From DATHSN01 sp035464115 (GTDB lineage: Bacteria > Actinomycetota > Acidimicrobiia > Acidimicrobiales > SKKL01), in assembly GCA_035464115.1 (NCBI GenBank), contig DATHSN010000168.1, positions 1-13,578 on the forward strand: a stretch of 13,578 nucleotides of DNA, in the 5' to 3' direction. The position numbers and the translations under genes were made by a program. Shown piece by piece: positions 7,234 to 13,578 of this stretch (position 1 is the stretch's first letter; the number at the start of each line of letters is the position of its first letter). A model generated the notes under the pieces. The model did not search any database and was not told the DNA's origin. It worked only from the letters and a program-made list of their open reading frames with translations.

Positions 7234-8676
7234 TCAGAAGTCGAGCGCCGACAGATCGCCGTGCCAGCCCCGGGCCCGCTCGACGGCCTCGCGCCACCGG
7301 TCGCGGTCGGTGGGACCGGCGGGCTCGACGACGGCCCGGGGCGACCACAGCTCGTCGAGGGCGTCGAGCCCGTCGATGGCGCCCGTGCCGATCCCGGCGA
7401 GGAACGCGGCGCCGAGCGTCGTGGCCTCGAGCACGGGTGACAGCTCGACCGGCCGCTGGGCCGCGTCGGCCAGCGCCTGCACGAACGTGGGGTTGGCGCT
7501 CATCCCCCCGTCGACGCGGAGCACCTCGATGGCGACGGCGGCATCGGACTCGGCTGCCTCGACCAGGTCGGCGCCGCGCTGGGCCACGCCCTCGAGCACG
7601 GCTCGCACCAGCTCGGCGCGGCCGGTGCCCCGTGTGGCGCCGAGCAGGGTGCCCCGGGCGCCGTAGTCCCAGTGGGGCGTGCCGAGGCCGAGCAGGGCGG
7701 GCACGAAGACCACGCCGCCCGTGTCGGCGCACGCGGCGGCGACGTCGTGGGACTCGGCCGCCGAGCCGATCAGGCCGAGGTCGTCGCAGAGCCACTCCAC
7801 GTTGCTGCCGGCCGACAGCATGATGGCCTCGACCCCCCAGGTCAGCTGGCCGCCGATCCGGGCGGTGACGATCGGGAACGTGCCGGCCGGACCCCGGCTG
7901 GGGAACGCCGGCCGGTCGGGTCCGACCCACACGTCGAGCATGGCGCCGGTGCCGAAGGTGACCTTGGCCCGGCCCGGGCGCACGCCGGCCTGGCCCACGA
8001 GCGACGCCTGCTGGTCGCCGACGAGACCGGTGATCGGCGGGATGCCGGCCAGCACCTGGGCGTGCCCGACGAACCCGGCCGAGTCGACCAGGTCGGGCAG
8101 CGCCGCCCGGGGGATGCGCAGGACCTCGAGGACGTGGTCGTCCCACCCCGACGCGTCGGGCACCAGCAGGCCGGTCACCGCGGCGTTGGTGAGGTCGGTG
8201 ACGTGGCGCTCGCCGGCGGTGAGGCGCCACACGAGCCACGAGTCGACGGTGCCGACGCACAGGTCGCGGGTGCGCTCCGGGTCGACCTGGTCGAGCAGGT
8301 GGGCGACCTTGGTGGCGGTCTGGTTCGGGGCGAGGCGGAGCCCCTGGCCCTGGAGGGTGAGGCAGTCGCCGACGGTGCGCAGGTCCTGCCAGCCGATGCC
8401 CGAGCCGACGGGCTCACCGGTCGCCCGGTCCCACACCACCGCCGACGCCCGCTGGGTGGCCACGCCCACCGAGCTGACGGGTCCGGCCGCGGCGAGGACG
8501 TCGTTGGCGAGGCGCACCGCGGTGTCGGCCAGCACGACGGGGTCGAACTCGACCAGGCCGGGGAACGGCGACGAGGGGAGCACCCGCTCGTAGCGGTCGG
8601 CGGCGACGCTGGCATCGGGACGCACCACCGCGGCGCGCACGCCACTGGTGCCGACGTCGATCACGAGCACGGTCAT
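7234..8676 (-). CDS. Glycerol-kinase-like FGGY carbohydrate kinase
   Basis: This 480-residue ATP-dependent sugar/polyol kinase has both FGGY domains complete. The N-terminal phosphate loop is VIDVGTSGVRAAVV (5-18). Glycerol-kinase-like blocks are GWQDLRT (95-101), VGTVDSWLVWRLT (141-153), HVTDLTNAA, GLVGDQQASLVGQ (217-229), FGTGAMLDVW, FVPALLGLGTPHWD (324-337), RGTLLGATRGT and RVDGGMSANPTF (387-398). Aligned by eye with E. coli GlpK, Arg83 (here Arg76), Trp103 (Trp96), Asp245-Gln246 (Asp221-Gln222) are kept. Glu84 is Ala77 and Tyr135 is Asn118, and the segment between them is about 8 residues shorter. Glycerol is therefore likely but not certain as substrate, and I leave the gene unnamed. The ATG overlaps the preceding gene's TGA in an ATGA. 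No strong ribosome site is visible, so translation may be coupled. The enzyme is cytoplasmic; its product would feed the GlpD encoded upstream. Confidence 0.88.
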   Translation of the reverse strand: MTVLVIDVGTSGVRAAVVRPDASVAADRYERVLPSSPFPGLVEFDPVVLADTAVRLANDVLAAAGPVSSVGVATQRASAVVWDRATGEPVGSGIGWQDLRTVGDCLTLQGQGLRLAPNQTATKVAHLLDQVDPERTRDLCVGTVDSWLVWRLTAGERHVTDLTNAAVTGLLVPDASGWDDHVLEVLRIPRAALPDLVDSAGFVGHAQVLAGIPPITGLVGDQQASLVGQAGVRPGRAKVTFGTGAMLDVWVGPDRPAFPSRGPAGTFPIVTARIGGQLTWGVEAIMLSAGSNVEWLCDDLGLIGSAAESHDVAAACADTGGVVFVPALLGLGTPHWDYGARGTLLGATRGTGRAELVRAVLEGVAQRGADLVEAAESDAAVAIEVLRVDGGMSANPTFVQALADAAQRPVELSPVLEATTLGAAFLAGIGTGAIDGLDALDELWSPRAVVEPAGPTDRDRWREAVERARGWHGDLSALDF

Positions 8677-9242
8677 GCCCGCATCATGCCGCGCTGTGTC
8701 GGCGTGACCGCGGACCGCGCCGGTGACCCAGGTCGACAGGGCGGCACGCCCGAACTGGCGAACTGAGGGTGTGCCAGGCGCACCGTCGATTCGCCAGAAC
8801 GGGAGGGGGTGGCGAGGTCGGGGGCGGCGACAGGCGGGTGGGGTCCGCCGGCGCGGAGGTCGTGGCCGCGGCGGCGGGCGCCGATGGCGGCGCCGACCGT
8901 GCCGGTGGTGGCGGCGAGCAGCGCGGCGAACACGATCGCTGCGGGCTCGACCTCGCCGTCGCGGCCGAGCACGGGACGCAGCATCAACAACCCGGCTTGG
9001 ACGAGCACGAACGCCACCAACCCGACCACCGCCCCGTGGATCATCGGCGTGCCCTCGACCCGTGCGCCCACCGCCGCACCGCCCGCGGCGAACCCGCCGA
9101 GGATGACGGCGAAGAACACGCGGGCCAGCCCACCCGCGTCGTCGGCGTCGACGACCAGCGCCGACAGCAGCGCGGCGGGAGCGACGACGACGAGGGCCAC
9201 CTTCAACCCCCGGCGCAGCGCCACCCGGTCGAGGTCGGGCAC
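8673..9242 (-). CDS. Small four-helix membrane protein of unknown function
   Basis: This is a 189-residue protein that I do not recognise with certainty. It has four hydrophobic segments at about 14-31, 42-60, 68-88 and 101-121, rich in Ala, Gly and Val, resembling the general plan of TIGR04086-like small membrane proteins. Residues 125-189 form a Pro/Ser/Arg-rich tail with no family look, and its code spans a strong hairpin (8755-8797). The GTG start at 9242 lies 2 nt after the flavoprotein stop, and its TGA overlaps the kinase ATG by 4 nt, which argues for a co-translated gene inside the operon. The tail may be real cytoplasmic sequence or simply an in-frame run through what was once an intergenic region. 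No function is assigned. Confidence 0.62.
   Translation of the reverse strand: MPDLDRVALRRGLKVALVVVAPAALLSALVVDADDAGGLARVFFAVILGGFAAGGAAVGARVEGTPMIHGAVVGLVAFVLVQAGLLMLRPVLGRDGEVEPAAIVFAALLAATTGTVGAAIGARRRGHDLRAGGPHPPVAAPDLATPSRSGESTVRLAHPQFASSGVPPCRPGSPARSAVTPTQRGMMRA
8755..8797. repeat. Two-tier inverted repeat (long hairpin) before the kinase gene
   Basis: An outer stem CTGGCGAA (8755-8762) pairs perfectly with TTCGCCAG (8790-8797). Inside it, after a symmetric 5x5 internal loop, GGTGTGC (8768-8774) pairs with GCGCACC (8778-8784), with one G-U, around a 3 nt loop. It forms a 43 nt hairpin on either strand, 79 nt upstream of the kinase start and inside the tail code of the membrane protein gene. 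It could be an RNA processing or stability element, an attenuator or a dispersed intergenic repeat. Confidence 0.75.
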
Positions 9243-9244
9243 GG

Positions 9245-10774
9245 CTACGGCCAGCCGGGGCTGCCGAACGGGTCGGGCAGCCCGAGCTTGCCGGGGTTGA
9301 GGATGCCGTGGGGGTCGAGCGCGGCCTTGGTGGCGGCGATGACATCGAGGGCGTCGCCCAGGGCGTCGGCCACGAACCGGGCCCGGTGCAGCCCCACGCC
9401 GTGGTGGTGGCTGAGCGACCCGCCGTGGTCGAGCACGGCCCGGGTGCCGGCGTCCCAGCAGGCCCGGTAGAACGACTCGCGCTCGTCGGGGTCGTCGGGG
9501 CGGCCGGCGAAGGTGAAGTAGAGGCAGGCGCCATCGACGTAGGCGTGGCTCTGGTGCGCCGACGCGACCCGCACCCCGTCGACCGCCCGCAGCGCCGCCA
9601 CCGTCTCGCGGTAGATGGCGGGCAGCGCGCCCCACGGCGCCGAGATCTCCATGGTGTCGACCACGAACCGGTTGCGGACCAGGCTCTCGAGCGCCGAGAC
9701 CTCGTTGCGGTGCCCCATCCACCCCTCGACGAGCGCGTCGTCGAGCCGCTCGGCACCGGCGCACTCCTCGGCGGTGACGGCCATGGCGGCGTCGACGATG
9801 GCGGGATCGCCCTCGTCGAGCACCAGCAGCACGGTGAGCTCGGTGCCGTGGCTGCGGGCCGACTCGATCTCGTCGTAGAGGCGCAGCACCGCAGGGGTGG
9901 CCCCCCGGCGCAGGATCCGTCGGCACGCCTCCATGCCGTCGTCCCAGGTGGCGAACCCGTAGGCCGCCCGGCGCTCGACGACCGGTGCCGGTCGCAGCCG
10001 CAGCGTGGCCGACGTGACGATGCCGAGCGTGCCCTCGGAGCCGACGAACAGCTGGGTGAGGTCGGGACCGACCGCGGACCGGGGGGCGCCCCCGGTGCGG
10101 ATGATGCGGCCGTCGGCGAGGGCGACCTCGAGACCGACGACCATGTCTTCGATCTTGCCGTAGCGGTTCGACAGCTGACCGGCGCCGCGGCACGCCACCC
10201 ACCCGCCGACGGTGGACAGCGCGATGGACTGCGGCCAGTGCCCGAGGGTGAGCCCGTGGCGCTCGCGCAGCTCGGCCTCGAGGTGGTCGCCGAACGTGCC
10301 GGGCAGGACCTCGGCGGTGAGCGAGGCGTCGTCGACCGAGACCACGCCGGCCAGCGCGGTGAGGTCGAGCACCACGCCGCCGTGGACCGGGACCGACGCG
10401 CCGCAGACACCGGAGCGCCCACCGGCGGCGGTGACCGGGACGTGCGCGTCGTGGCACACCCGCAGCACCGCGGCGACCTCGGCGGCGCTGGTGGGACGCG
10501 CCACCACGTGGGCGCGCGCCGGCACCTGGCCGTCGAGCGCCCAGATCATGGCGAGCGGCCACCAGTCGCGGCTGGCCTCGGCGCACACGGCGGGGTCGTC
10601 GACGACCTCGGCGCACACGTCGCGCAGCCGGGCGAGCGTGGCGTCGTCGACCTCGACCCGGGTGGCCGCGAGCCGATCGGTGGCCGCGGCCGCGCCGCCC
10701 TCGATGGCGATGGGCGCCACCGGGCGGCCCGGTCCGAGCGGGGGCAGGGGAGCGGGCGTGCCGGGGGCGCTCAC
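9245..10774 (-). CDS. Alkyl-DHAP-synthase-like FAD-binding oxidase
   Basis: This 509-residue flavoprotein is of the VAO/PCMH type, closest by eye to alkyldihydroxyacetonephosphate synthase (AGPS). The FAD-binding half has VTAAGGRSGVCGAS (114-127), VLPGTFGDHLE, the AGPS-type block GHWPQSIALSTVGGWVACR (178-196), SNRYGKIEDMVVG (202-214) and GSEGTLGIVTSATLRLRP (245-262). The C-terminal half has LRLYDE with Arg298, DGACLYFTF with Tyr419 and GGSLSHHHGVG with His456-458. These correspond to the Arg419, Tyr578 and triple-His positions known in mammalian AGPS. That enzyme swaps the acyl chain of acyl-DHAP for a fatty alcohol. Related bacterial proteins may instead oxidise 2-hydroxy acids. The start is GTG, overlapping the glpD TGA in a GTGA, so translation is likely coupled. 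No peroxisomal-type or signal sequence is visible; it is cytoplasmic or membrane-associated. Confidence 0.87.
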   Translation of the reverse strand: MSAPGTPAPLPPLGPGRPVAPIAIEGGAAAATDRLAATRVEVDDATLARLRDVCAEVVDDPAVCAEASRDWWPLAMIWALDGQVPARAHVVARPTSAAEVAAVLRVCHDAHVPVTAAGGRSGVCGASVPVHGGVVLDLTALAGVVSVDDASLTAEVLPGTFGDHLEAELRERHGLTLGHWPQSIALSTVGGWVACRGAGQLSNRYGKIEDMVVGLEVALADGRIIRTGGAPRSAVGPDLTQLFVGSEGTLGIVTSATLRLRPAPVVERRAAYGFATWDDGMEACRRILRRGATPAVLRLYDEIESARSHGTELTVLLVLDEGDPAIVDAAMAVTAEECAGAERLDDALVEGWMGHRNEVSALESLVRNRFVVDTMEISAPWGALPAIYRETVAALRAVDGVRVASAHQSHAYVDGACLYFTFAGRPDDPDERESFYRACWDAGTRAVLDHGGSLSHHHGVGLHRARFVADALGDALDVIAATKAALDPHGILNPGKLGLPDPFGSPGWP

Positions 10775-12471
10775 GGCGCGCTCCGGTGCCCGATGGCCAC
10801 CGCGGCGGTGTCGGGCAGGTGCGCGGCCGCCCGCTCGTCGGCGATCGACTCGCGGTAGGCGGCGACCTGGCGCTCGACCTCGGCGTCGTCCCACCCGAGG
10901 TCGTCGGCGATGAGCGCGGCGACCGCGGGGGCGGCGGCCGCGGAGCGGTCGCGGGCCTGTAGCCGCGCCCGGGTGCGTCGCGACAGCACGTCGTCGAGCG
11001 AGCGGGCCATCTCGTAGCGCACCGCGTAGACGGCCTCGGCGCGGAGGTAGGGGAGCCCCTCGACCAACGGCTCGGCCAGCTCGGGCCGGGCCTCGACCAT
11101 GGCGACGATGGTGCGGGCCTCGCCCCCGTGGCGCTGGGCCAGGTGCCGCATCGCATCGGCGCTGACGATGCCCGAGCCGATCACCCCGTCGAGGACCTGC
11201 TCGAACCCGTCGGCGCCCCGCAGGCGGAGCCGGGCGGTGAGGCTCCGGCGCCGGACCCGGCCACGGTCGCGCTCGTCGAGGCGCTCGACGATGGTGTCGA
11301 CGGTGTCCTCGGCCATCTGGCGGTAGGTGGTGAGCTTGCCCCCGGTGATGGTGACGAGCCCGTCGTCGGACTCGATGACCTTGTGGCGCCGCGACAGGTC
11401 GGCGGTGCGGGCGCTCGACGCGTCGCTCACCAGCGGTCGCAGGCCCGCCCAGGTGCCGACGATGTCGGCGCGGGTGATCTCGGTGTCGACGACCGAGAAG
11501 TTGATGGCCCGCAGCAGGTAGTCGATGTCGGCCTCGGTGCACTGCGGGTCGTCGATGGGGCCGTCGTAGTCGGTGTCGGTGGTGCCCACGTAGGTGAGGT
11601 CGCCCCAGGGCACGACGAACACCGACCGCTTGTCCTTGGGCACGGGCACCACCGCCGCCACCTCGTTGCGGACCTTGGCCCACGGCACGGTGATGTGGAT
11701 GCCCTTGGCGGGTCGGATGGTGCCCGGGTCGGGGCGACCGTCGAGGCTGCGGACCTGGTCGGACCACACGCCCGAGGCGCTGACCACGTGGTCGGCGCGC
11801 ACCGCGACCCGCTCGCCGGCGAGAGCGACCACCGCGCCCGACAGCTGCCCGTCGTCGCCATGCACCAGCTCGACGACGGGCGCCCCGTTGACCCCGACGG
11901 CGCCGTGGTCGAGCGCCGCGGTGCGGGCCAGGGCGAGGGTGAGCCGGGCGTCGTCGGCGGCGGCGTCGTAGTAGAGGTAGCCCCCGGCCAGGCGGTCGCG
12001 GGGCAGGGTGGGCATGTAGGCGACGGTCTCGTCGACGTCGAGCTTGCGGTGGAGCTTGCCGATGCGGGCGCCGCCGGTGAGGTCGTACATCCACATGGCC
12101 TTGCCGAGCGCCCACGCCAGCTTGCGGTTGATGATGCCGTCCTTGCTGAAGATCGGCAGCAGGAACGGCATGACCCCGACGAGGTGCGGGGCGTTGCGGC
12201 GCAGCCGCTGGCGCTCGGCGAGCGCCTCGTAGACCAACCGGACATCGCCCTGCTGGAGGTAGCGCAGGCCCCCGTGGACGAGCTTGGACGACTTCGACGA
12301 GGTGCCCGACGAGAGGTCGTCGCGCTCGACCAGCGCGGTGCGCAGGCCCCGGCTGGCGGCGTCGAGGGCCACCCCGCACCCGGTGATGCCGCCGCCGATG
12401 ACGAGGACGTCGAAGTGGGTGTCGGCGAGGCGGCGGGCGTTGACGCCGCGGTCGAAGGTTCCGGGGCCCAT
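10771..12471 (-). CDS. glpD: Aerobic glycerol-3-phosphate dehydrogenase
   Basis: This is the FAD-dependent enzyme that oxidises sn-glycerol 3-phosphate to dihydroxyacetone phosphate and passes electrons to the quinone pool at the inner face of the membrane. Its 566 residues have the dinucleotide-binding start FDVLVIGGGITGCGVALDAA (20-39, GGGITG at 26-31), then SGTSSKSSKLVHGGLRYL (55-72), GGYLYYDA (163-170), SASGVWSDQV (231-240), FVVPWGDLTYVGTTDTDY (285-302), GTWAGLRPL with Arg345 and TITGGKLTTYR with Lys379. These match the substrate-pocket blocks of E. coli GlpD. A C-terminal helical domain follows, about 60 residues longer than in E. coli. The ATG at 12471 has AGGAG 6 nt upstream and is followed closely by the FAD fold. 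It is the first gene of the minus-strand cluster and divergent from perR. Confidence 0.95.
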   Translation of the reverse strand: MGPGTFDRGVNARRLADTHFDVLVIGGGITGCGVALDAASRGLRTALVERDDLSSGTSSKSSKLVHGGLRYLQQGDVRLVYEALAERQRLRRNAPHLVGVMPFLLPIFSKDGIINRKLAWALGKAMWMYDLTGGARIGKLHRKLDVDETVAYMPTLPRDRLAGGYLYYDAAADDARLTLALARTAALDHGAVGVNGAPVVELVHGDDGQLSGAVVALAGERVAVRADHVVSASGVWSDQVRSLDGRPDPGTIRPAKGIHITVPWAKVRNEVAAVVPVPKDKRSVFVVPWGDLTYVGTTDTDYDGPIDDPQCTEADIDYLLRAINFSVVDTEITRADIVGTWAGLRPLVSDASSARTADLSRRHKVIESDDGLVTITGGKLTTYRQMAEDTVDTIVERLDERDRGRVRRRSLTARLRLRGADGFEQVLDGVIGSGIVSADAMRHLAQRHGGEARTIVAMVEARPELAEPLVEGLPYLRAEAVYAVRYEMARSLDDVLSRRTRARLQARDRSAAAAPAVAALIADDLGWDDAEVERQVAAYRESIADERAAAHLPDTAAVAIGHRSAP

Positions 12472-12498
12472 CGCGTGCTCCTGGGTCGGGGCTGGGTC

Positions 12499-12516
12499 GC
12501 TCCGATCCTACGGAGC
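12499..12516. promoter_or_regulatory. Perfect palindrome upstream of glpD
   Basis: GCTCCG-ATCCTA-CGGAGC has perfect 6 bp arms around a 6 nt centre. It lies 28-45 bp upstream of the glpD ATG. It could be an operator for the glpD cluster or a hairpin in the glpD 5' leader. On the minus strand the centre reads TAGGAT, which would also pass as a weak -10 box. Confidence 0.5.
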
Positions 12517-12569
12517 AGGGGTGACGGCCACCGCACCGACGCTCGTCGTCGCCGCCCCACGCCACCCGT

Positions 12570-12585
12570 ACCTTGCTCGCAAGGT
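12570..12585. promoter_or_regulatory. 16 bp perfect palindrome, probable operator between glpD and perR
   Basis: ACCTTGCTCGCAAGGT has perfect 7 bp arms with a 2 bp centre. It lies 72 bp upstream of the perR start and 99 bp upstream of glpD. Its minus-strand core TTGCGAGCA recurs as TTGCGAACA in the palindrome over the perR -35. This suggests one regulator binding two sites whose centres are 45 bp apart. The regulator is not identified. Confidence 0.6.
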
Positions 12586-12611
12586 GTGCTTAACGACAAA
12601 TCCTGCTGATC

Positions 12612-12628
12612 AACAATGTTTGCGAACA
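12612..12628. promoter_or_regulatory. Nested AT-rich palindromes over the perR -35 (candidate PerR operator)
   Basis: AACA-A-TGTT (12612-12620) and TGTT-TGCG-AACA (12617-12628) share the arm TGTT. They cover the proposed -35 box of perR in the most AT-rich stretch of the window. Fur-family regulators commonly bind AT-rich dyads at their own promoters, so autoregulation is plausible. The match to the Bacillus PerR box is only loose. Confidence 0.5.
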
Positions 12629-12656
12629 CGTCGCGTGCGGGCGTAGTATCCGAGAT
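12620..12656 (+). promoter_or_regulatory. perR promoter, probably leaderless
   Basis: TTGCGA (12620-12625) as -35, an 18 bp spacer and TAGTAT (12644-12649) as -10 form a good sigma-70-type promoter. The perR GTG begins 7 nt after the -10 box, where transcription would start. No Shine-Dalgarno fits between them. The perR mRNA is therefore predicted to be leaderless, as is frequent in Actinobacteria. Confidence 0.7.
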
Positions 12657-13122
12657 GTGAAGTCACCGGAAGAGCTCACCGACATCTTCCGGGCCCGGGG
12701 ACTCAAGGTCACGCCCCAGCGGCAGTGCATCTTCCGGGTCCTGCACGACGCGGTCTCGCACCCCACGGCCGAGGCGGTCTACGCCCGGGCCAGCGCCGAG
12801 ATGCCCACCATCTCGCTGCGCACCGTGTACCAGACGTTGAACGACCTCACCGCCATGGGCGAGGTCGGCCAGCTCGACCTGGGCACGGGGTCGTCGCGGT
12901 TCGACACGAACCTCGACGACCACCAGCACCTGGTGTGCGACACCTGCGGAGCCATCCGCGACGTCGTGGTCGACTTCACCGACATCCGGCTCCCCGAGCA
13001 CGAGCTCGGCGGGTTCGAGGTGTCGAGCACCGACATCGTGTTCCGGGGACGCTGCGACCGCTGCGCCGCCGGGGACGAGTCCGCTGTGTCCACCACCCTG
13101 CTCCCCGAGGAGACCTCCACCC

Positions 13123-13130
<8 letters not shown>
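12657..13130 (+). CDS. perR: Fur-family peroxide sensor, PerR-like
   Basis: This 157-residue metal-dependent repressor has an N-terminal winged helix (about 1-80; GLKVTPQRQCIFRVL, HPTAEAVY, ISLRTVYQTLNDL) and a C-terminal dimerisation domain. The structural zinc site is C94-x-x-C97 and C133-x-x-C136. The five regulatory ligands of Bacillus PerR (His37, Asp85, His91, His93, Asp104) align with His35, Asp83 (in RFD), His89, His91 and Asp102. Asp rather than Glu at the RFD position is the PerR type, in which bound Fe(II) with H2O2 oxidises the histidines and releases DNA. The GTG start is fixed by the -10 box 7 nt upstream; an ATG 2 nt earlier opens straight into a stop. It overlaps the rubrerythrin gene by 8 nt, which supports a peroxide role. 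A Fur or Zur function is less likely. Confidence 0.88.
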
Positions 13131-13542
<412 letters not shown>

Positions 13543-13578
13543 CGGTCCGCACTCGTCCGTGTCCACTGCCGGCCCCGG

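Noticed and set aside
8677..10422. Upstream extension of the kinase frame through the flavoprotein gene
   Set aside because: The extension is an out-of-frame, Arg/Pro-rich reading of the flavoprotein and membrane protein genes; the kinase fold begins at MTVLVIDVGT.
10775..12565. Upstream extension of the flavoprotein frame across glpD
   Set aside because: It is an out-of-frame reading of glpD with Arg/His-rich sequence; a GTG overlapping the glpD stop gives a protein of normal AGPS-like length.
11128..12609. A long plus-strand open frame opposite glpD
   Set aside because: It is antisense to a clearly recognised glpD with intact motifs and has no domain features of its own.
13543..13578. A possible terminator after rubrerythrin
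   Set aside because: Only 36 bp are visible and no convincing stem can be drawn before the window ends.

Overview
This is a very GC-rich actinobacterial chromosome segment. The P1-flanked RNase P RNA of bacterial type A, GTG starts, leaderless-type promoter, LuxR/MalT regulators, baeRF-type protein and GlpD/AGPS pairing all fit Actinobacteria. My best guess is a member of the Acidimicrobiia (Ilumatobacter/Iamia-like), but that is inference from style only. No transposase, integrase, tRNA, CRISPR array or phage gene is visible. The base composition is uniform except for one AT-richer tract at about 12586-12628.

Layout. The left edge (2-130, +) is the tail of what looks like an ABC-2 type permease, followed by a DUF4262-family gene (351-848, +) and a hairpin between convergent genes (858-883). 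A two-gene minus-strand unit follows: a baeRF/eRF1-like protein (1886-2983), then a membrane-anchored alpha/beta hydrolase (924-1862). A small LuxR-type HTH protein (3211-3798, +) runs tail-to-tail into a large MalT/LAL-type ATP-binding LuxR regulator (3788-6331, -), with an 11 bp overlap. Just upstream of the large regulator, on the same strand, lies the RNase P RNA gene rnpB (about 6379-6758, -). It is not protein coding and replaces the apparent upstream extension of the regulator's reading frame.

The right half is a tightly packed minus-strand cluster read from 12471 downwards: aerobic glycerol-3-phosphate dehydrogenase (glpD), an alkyl-DHAP-synthase-like flavoprotein that overlaps glpD by 4 nt, a small four-helix membrane protein that starts 2 nt after the flavoprotein stop, a divergent glycerol-kinase-type FGGY kinase (4 nt overlap), then a blue-copper lipoprotein. 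The first enzymes converge on glycerol 3-phosphate and dihydroxyacetone phosphate, which suggests either glycerol/polyol catabolism or a supply line for ether-lipid synthesis. The kinase has lost two of the residues that hold glycerol, so its substrate is open.

Divergent from glpD is a peroxide-sensor operon: a Fur-family protein with all five PerR metal ligands (12657-13130, +), overlapping by 8 nt a rubrerythrin that lacks the rubredoxin domain (13123-13542, +). The 185 bp between glpD and perR carries a recognisable promoter whose predicted transcription start coincides with the perR GTG, two related palindromes and a separate palindrome close to glpD. It is the most information-rich regulatory stretch in the window.
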